The translations under genes were made by a program, and so were the position numbers. Positions 9,201-17,100 of a stretch of DNA of 64,000 bases are shown one piece after another. How positions within the stretch are numbered: the first letter of the stretch is position 1; each line of letters opens with the position of its first letter. The stretch comes from Paragorgia papillata (Eukaryota; Cnidaria; Anthozoa; Scleralcyonacea; Coralliidae), in the NCBI GenBank assembly GCA_035771165.1, contig JAWNZC010000114.1:312501-376500 (forward strand), written 5' to 3'. The notes under the pieces were generated by a model. That model was not told where the DNA came from. It did no database searches and saw only the letters and a list, made by a program, of their open reading frames with translations.

Positions 9201-12200
9201 ATAGTTGTCACTAAGCAGAAATAGTCAAGTTGTATATAGTGTATCTTTATTATATCAAAACCATTTTTTATCAAGAAAGAATGACATCCTCAACTGAATA
9301 TCAGTAACTATAGTCACATTTTTAAACCAAATATTGTAACTAGTTACAGTTCTTTAAAAAAGTAACTAGTTATAGTTAATTACTTCTTCAAAAAGTAACT
9401 AGTTATAGTTACAGTTACTTCTTCAGAAAAAGTAACTAGTTTCAGTTACAGTTACTTAAAAATGTAACTAGTTACTTGTAACGAAGTTACTCACAGCACT
9501 GCTATATATTATTTTATCTTAATAATCAGTCATGTTTTTTTAGTTGCCAAGCCTGTGGTAAGGTTTATGTTATTGGTTTCTGAATTGTATATCTCATGGG
9601 AGAGTGAGCCAGGATTAAATAATTACACATTGTATTACTGCTGTGAACCTCCTATTCTTGGTATGGTGTCAACATGCACATCGGAGTGTCCAGATTTCCG
9701 TCAGATTGGCAAATGTTTTACTAAGAAGAAACACCACTCGCACCTGGTTCTGCATTTATGCACACTCCTTGTGAACCAGCAAATCAACTACAAAATTTAC
9801 TGGAGCACTACATTACATGGCTGTAGTTTTACAAGTGAAGTTGCAAAAATTACTCCACTAGTAGAAAGTAAGAAATCCAACATTGTTTATATTTATATAT
9901 ATATATATATATAGTTCAATCTACAGACACAGTGTTTCGCTGTACAACAGCTCATCAGTGTAGCTTGGAACAATCTGAATGAATTTCACCAATTACTTAT
10001 ACACATGCGATCGTCGGTGTCACAACCACATGTGGGACAGCATCGGTGAAGTACATTCAGATAGCGTGAAGTGTGGATGGGCCGAGAGTGCTTGAAATTT
10101 CCAAAAGGGTAGTGAGCGTATATATATATATATATATATATACTGTATATATACAATGTATATATATATAATAACAGTTATAAGGTAATAGACCTATGAC
10201 TTTCAGGGTATTGCACGCACATCATTTTGCAAAGGAATTGGCAGGCTCTTGGTGGGCTCCTCACAAAGTTGAATGGCAAACGGACTTGCTAGCCATCCAA
10301 CAGGGTAATTCAACAACAACTCTTTCATGCACGTTGTTGTTGTTGTTGAACAACTTTATCTTAATTTTTACTCTGACTTTAACACCAGACGATTTTACTT
10401 GTCAATGCATGGGATATTGGAAAGCCATGCGTGAAAGGATTAAAGTCAGAAAATATTGATCAATGATTTTTTAGATGGTAAGTGGCCTGCAGTGGATGAA
10501 CTAACCATGGAAATCCAAAGTGAAGGGTTACAGATGGGATGGCTGCATTCTTATGAAGATGTTCATGAGGGTTTGTGTTTTTTTTACACATTCCATGAAA
10601 TTGCCAACACAAAAAAGGTAAGAACATTGACAGAATTTTCACCATAATTATACCACGAAGCTCTAAAACTACAAGGCTGCATTGATGGCTACTCAAATTA
10701 TGGGGGAGTAATCACATGAGTGTCTAATTTTTAGGGTGAAAATTGTATTTAGAAGAGAGAATTTATGAAAGAACTTCTTTAGTATAAAGTATAATTATTT
10801 GTTGGAGTGAATTAATTAAGCATCTATAAGCGGAACCAAAAGAGAGTTGCAGCCAGTGGCTGAATTGCAAATGACACAGATCAATGTAGTTGATTGAGTC
10901 GAAGGCATATCGTAAGCGTGATCCAGGCAGCAGCTGCCATATGACACAATTGTCAGACCATGGATCACAGCTAAGATCTACGGTAGGTGTTGATTTTACA
11001 GAGGGAGTAAAATCGGAGAACCCAATGAAAAACTCTCGAAGCACAGGAGGGACTAACTGCCTGTACTATCATTACTTGACTGTACAGTATTTAAGCACTA
11101 CAAATGACATTTCCATTAAATGACCTCTAGTTTAGCCTGTCAATCTCCCAGTACATGTACCGGTATACATAGTTACTAGGAGATAAGAGTGATGTATTAA
11201 TGTACTGGCTGACGTACCTGTGAAAGAGAGTCTATCCCTTTTCTGTTTATTTTTATATTTAAAGCCTGAAGAAGTTGAGACTAAGAAGTTTCAAGTGCGC
11301 ATACCATTTCCAGATGACAGTCATCCCTTGAAGACCTATGAATTCTGTATCAAAGTTCGCCTCTGTTATAGAGATGATGCCCCATTGTCTGATAGAGTTT
11401 GTAATCATAGCCAAATTCCTCCAAAAGGTAATATTATAGTGTATGCCAAAAATCTGAAAATTTTTGTACAGTAATGAATTAAGGTTACACTGTACAAGTC
11501 ATTATAAAGAATACATTATTTATTCACTTCTTAATTTTTGTAGCACCTCCGAAACCTCCAAAATGGCTGTGTGGTGGTGAAAACAAACAGTGTCCCACTA
11601 CAGTGGAGAATAACTTGAGAAATGTTACTCTTTTATGGGAGGTGTGTTAGCTGGTGTTTTTAAATAGCAAATGAACGGCTAAATATATTTTTCCCACTAT
11701 TGATCAGGTAGTCTGACACTGTGCGGCTGGCTGGCAGGCAGTCAGTACGTCAGACAGTCAGTTGGTTGGTCAGTCAGTTGGTCAGTTGCTCGGTTGGTTG
11801 GTCAGTCAGTCAGTTGGTTGATCAGTTGCTCGGTCAGTCAGTTGGTTGGTCAGTCAGTCCATCCGTCAGTTGGTCAGTCAGTTGGTTGGTCAGTCAGTCC
11901 ATCAGTCAGTAGATCAGTCAGTCAGTTGGTCGGTCGTTCAGTAGGCAGGCAGTCAGTCGATCAGTCAGTTGGTTGGTCAGTCAGTCCAGTAAGTTGGTTG
12001 GTTGGTCAGTCAGTTGGTTGGTCAGTAGGTCAGTCAGTCAGTCAGTAGGTCAGTCAGTTGGTCAGTCAGTCAGTTGGTTGGTCGGTCAGTAGGTCAGTCA
12101 GTTGGTTGGTCAGTTGGTTGGTCAGTCAGTCCAGCAATCAGTAGGTCAGTCAGTTCGTCAGTTGGTTGGTCAGTAGGTCAGTCAGTTCGTCAGTTGGTTG

Positions 12201-14051
12201 GTCAGTAGGTCAGTCAGTTCATCAGTTGGTTGGTCAGTAGGTCAGTCAGTTGGTTGGTCAGTAGGTCAGTCAGTTGTTGGTCAGTAGGTCAGTCAGTTGG
12301 TTGGTCAGTTGGTCAGTCAGTTGGTTGGTCAGTAGGTCAGTCAGTTGGTTGGTCAGTCAGTCCATCAATCAGTAGGTCAGTCAGTTCGTCAGTTGGTTGG
12401 TCAGTAGGTCAGTCAGTTCGTCAGTTGGTTGGTCAGTAGGTCAGTCAGTTCGTCAGTTGGTTGGTCAGTAGGTCAGTCAGTTGGTTGGTCAGTAGGTCAG
12501 TCAGTTTGTTGGTCAGTAGGTCAGTCAGTTGGTTGGTCAGTTGGTCAGTCAGTTGGTTGGTCAGTTGGTCAGTCAGTTGGTTGGTCAGTCAGTTGGTTGG
12601 TCAGTAGGTCAGTCAGTTCGTTGGTCAGTCAGTTGGTTGGTCAGTTGGTCAGTCAGTTGGTTGGTCAGTTGGTCAGTCAGTTGGTTGGTCAGTCAGTTGG
12701 TTGGTCAGTAGGTCAGTCAGTTCGTTGGTCAGTAAGTCAGTCAGTTCGTTGGTCAGTAGGTCAGTCAGTTGGTCGGTCAGTCAGTTGGTCGGTCAGTCAG
12801 TTGGTTGGTCAGTAGGTCAGTCAGTTCGTTGGTCAGTAGGTCAGTCAGTTGGTCGGTCAGTCAGTTGGTTGGTCAGTAGGGGTCCAAAACTAATTACTGC
12901 TCCGAGACTGGCCCCGGAGACTGCCCGAAGACTGCCCCGGGGTACGAAATGACGCTACGCAACATATGCCCGAGACTGCCGGGAGTAAAAAATGACTGCC
13001 TGAAGAGACGGTATAATTAACTGCCCAGGAGACGGTAATTTATACATCTATAATAGAGGCTATATATAATAAAGAAAGATCCACATTTACGGCATCCAAC
13101 CCCAAGTCCTACCGACAAATGTTGCCAATGAACCGCCAAACTGCAGTTCGAAATCAGCAGTTATCCATTACGAATTTTAGGACAATTTGTTATGTTAAGA
13201 CTGAAAGCTTCCGTTTGTGATTTGCCTTATATATCATTATCTATGTATTTTTATATATGGTGAAATAAATAAATACGAGGTTTTTCACCTTCGCGATTTA
13301 TATATAGCGCAAGAGCGAAGCTTCATGTCTCACACCCAGGCGCCATTGAAATGTTAATCGCAGTCGGCAATTGATTATAATGTATTTGTTTTTCTATTTT
13401 TGAAACGAGTGCTATTATTTGAAACCTGCTGCTGAAAAATAGTGCCTTTTTCAGAGTATGCTAGACCCGAAAACCGAGGTTTACTTTTCAACGCTTCGTA
13501 TACATAACATCAGGTGGCTGAACGATGTTATATAATCAATAAAAAACTCGAAATAAATTTAAATTATTTAGAAATTCGGCTAAGTTATAATTGCACTTCC
13601 GCGTGCTTGGCGGTTTCTGACTTTCGCTTCATTTATTTGACACCATGTCAGCTTAACTGAACTATCGGAACTGTGGGCTATACTACAGTATAAATCGAAG
13701 GGGAAAAAACTTCGTATTTTATTCGACCACTATATACAAAATACATATTATATATAAGTGAGTTATGGTTCACGAAATGTTAGAGATGTGCTCATCTACC
13801 ATATAGATAGAGGCAAAATACAAAAGTATAAAGTATAGTTTTACTTAAAGTCTTCGCTACCCAGAGAGGTTTCACCCTAAACGGGATCATCAGGCGACTC
13901 TGAGTCGCTATGATGAATACCCGTTTAGGGTGAAACCGCCCAGTTAGCGTTGGTTTTTTGAGAAGACTCTTAGAGAAATGTAAGGTAAAACTAGACTTTA
14001 TACTTTTGTATATATATATCATATATATAATATATTATCTATATATATATA

Positions 14052-14134
<83 letters not shown>

Positions 14135-17100
14135 ATATTATATATAGTTCAATCTACAGACACGGTGGTTTTCGCTGCTACCAACAGCACATCAGTGTTA
14201 GCTTACGGAACCTATTTCTGAATGAATTTCATCAATTACTTATACACATGGATTAGTCGGTGACAACCGCATGTGGGAACAGCATCGGTGAAGTAACTCC
14301 ATTTTCCAAGGGGGGGTGGGAATTTGAGGCCGTGATTTGTTGCGGCCCCATGGGCCAGAGCTGCTCTCAAACTTCCACAAGGGTAGGTTTAGTGAGCCGT
14401 TAGATAATCGCTAAATTAGTTATTGCGTCATATACGGTCACCATCCAAGTACTAACCCCATCTAATATATAACATCTATAAGTGCTCCCCAGTAAAGGTC
14501 AGTCAGTCATAGTCAGTCAGTCAGTTACTCAGTCAGTCAGTCAGTCAGTCAGTCAGTCAGTCAGTCAGCGGTCAGTCAGTCAGTCAGTCAGTCAGTCAGT
14601 CAGTCAGTCAGTCAGTCAGTCAGTCAGTCAGTCAGTCAGTCAGTTGTAGGTCAGTCAGTCAGTCGTCAGTCAGTCAGTCGTCAGTCAGTCAGTCAGTCAG
14701 TCAGTCAGTCAGTCAGTCAGTCAGTAGGTCAGTCAGTTGGTGGTCAGTCAGTCAGTCAGTCAGTCAGTCAGTCAGTCAGTCAGTAGTCAGTCAGTCAGTC
14801 AGTCAGTCAGTCAGTAGTCAGTCAGTCAGTCATCAGTCAGTCAGTCAGTTGGTCAGTCAGTCAGTCAGTCAGTTAGTCAGTCAGTCAGTCGTCAGTCAGT
14901 CAGTCAGTCAGTCAGTCGTCAGTCAGGTCAGTCAGTCAGTCAGTCAGTCAGTCAGTCATCAGTCAGTCAGTCAGTCAGTCAGTCAGTCAGTCAGTCAGTC
15001 AGTTGTCGGTCAGTCAGTCGGTCAGTCAGTCAGTCAGTCAGTCAGTCAGTCAGTCAGTCAGTCAGTCAGTCAGTCAGTCAGTCAGTCAGTCAGTTGGTTG
15101 GTCAGTCAGTCAGTCAGTCAGTTCAGTCAGTCAGTCAGTCAGTCAGTTCAGTCAGTCAGTCAGTCAGTCAGTCAGTCAGTCAGTCAGTCGTCAGTCAGTC
15201 AGTCAGTCAGTCAGTCAGTCAGTCAGGTCAGTCAGTCAGTCCAGTGTCAGTCAGTCAGTCAGTCAGTCACAGTCAGTCAGTCAGTCAGTCAGTCAGTCAG
15301 TCAGTCAGTCAGTCAGTCAGTCAGTCAGTCAGTCAGTCAGTCAGTCAGTCAGTCAGCAGTCAGTCAGTCAGTCAGTAGTCAGTTCAGTCAGTCAGTCAGT
15401 GGTCAGTCAGTCAGGTCAGTCAGTCAGTCAGTCAGTCAGTCAGTCAGTCAGTCAGTTCAGTCAGTCAGTCAGTCAGTCAGTCAGTCAGTCAGTCAGTTCA
15501 GTCAGTCAGTCAGTCAGTCAGTCAGTCATCAGTCAGTGTATCATTCAGTCAGTTGGTCAGTCAGTCAGTGTTTTTCAGTTGGTAGTCAGTCAGTCAAGTT
15601 GGAGTCCGTGATATGGAGAATAAGATCACAAAGCATGTTCTGAACAGCAGTGCCAGTCAGTCAGTTACACTTTAAGGATCAGTCAGTACCATGTTGTTCT
15701 CAGAATGTAGCAGGTTGTAGTAGCTCTACAGTTTGGTACTGCCTGCCATGCGAGGTAGGTGATGGTGATAGTGATGATGATGATAGTGATGGTGATAGAT
15801 ATGGTGGTGATGGTGATAGGTATGGTGGTGATGGTGATAGATATGGTGGTGATAGTGATAGATATGGTGGTGATGTGATAGATGTGGTGATGGTGATAGA
15901 TATGGTGGTGATGGTGATAGATATGGTTGTGATGGTGATAGATATGGTGATAGATATGGTGGTGATGGTGATAGATATGGTGGTGATGGCGATAGGTATG
16001 GTGGTGATGGCAATAGATGTGGTGGTGATGGTGATAGATATGGTGGTGATGGTGATAGGTATGGTGGTGATGGTGATAGATATGGTGGTGATAGTGATAG
16101 ATATGGTGGTGATGTGATAGATGTGGTGATGGTGATAGATATGGTGGCGATGGTGATATGGTGGTGATGGTGATAGATATGGTGGTGATGGTGATAGATA
16201 TGGTGGTGATGGTGATAGATATGGTGGTGATGGTGATAGATATGGTGGTGATGGTGATAGATATAGTGGTGATGGTGATAGATATGGTGGTGATGGTGTT
16301 AGATATGGTGGTGATGGTGATAGATATGGTGGCGATGGTGATAGATGTGATGGTGATAGATATGGTGGTGATGGTGATAAATATGGTGGTGATAGTGATG
16401 GTAATAGTGATGGTGATAGATATGGTGGTGATGGTGATAGATATAGTGGTGATGGTGATAGATATGGTGGTGATGGTGTTAGATATGGTGGTGATGGTGA
16501 TAGATATGGTGGCGATGGTGATAGATGTGATGGTGATAGATATGGTGGTGATGGTGATAAATATGGTGGTGATAGTGATGGTAATAGTGATGGTGATAGA
16601 TATGGTGGTGATGGTGATAGTGATGGTGTTAGTGATGGTGATAGATATGGTGGTGATATAGTGATGGTGATACTGTAGGTATGGTGGTGGTGGTGATGGT
16701 GGTGGTGATGGAGATCACATGGTGGTGATGGTGATAGAGATGGTGGTGATGGTGATAATGATAGATATGTTGGTGATGGTCATGGTGATAATGATGGTGA
16801 TAGAGATCAAATGGTAATGATGGTGATAGAGATAAATGGTAATGGTGGTGATAAAGATGGTGGTCATGATTGTGGTGATGGTGATCACTGATAGAGATGG
16901 TGATGATGGTGGTAATAGTAACTATGGTGATAGTGATAGTGATGCTGTAAAAGTCATGGTATTAAAATAGTGTGTTAACCTTAGTAATGGTAGCAGGAAT
17001 GGTAATTGTAAAAAGTAGTGGTACTTCTTATAGTAATTAGTAATGATGAGAAAAAATATATTCTGTTCTTTTCTACATTCTTTAGAGATTGAACGTCCCA

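Larger units (their letters stand above)
6204..9543 (+). other. Receptor intron 1 (3.3 kb)
   Basis: Begins GTAATG and ends TTTTTTTTAG. It holds an imperfect tandem duplication of about 80 bp (6809-6960), short minisatellites near 7450-7500 and 7600-7660, GTGTA/GTGTG pentanucleotides, and the GTAACTAGTTAC palindrome cluster near its 3' end. No extra exon is needed for the phase. Confidence 0.65.

Noticed and set aside
11721..12952. Long VSQLVGWSVGQ-type reading frames
   Set aside because: A CAGT/TTGG tetranucleotide array is free of stop codons in plus-strand frames, so open frames are expected without coding.
14849..15643. 264-codon SVSQ-repeat frame
   Set aside because: Same reason: a pure CAGT array with indels. 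Overlapping frames are open too, which argues against selection on one of them.
15726..16661. Frames of MVIDMV, RYGGDGD and HHHIYHYH repeats
   Set aside because: By-products of the GGTGAT minisatellite on both strands.
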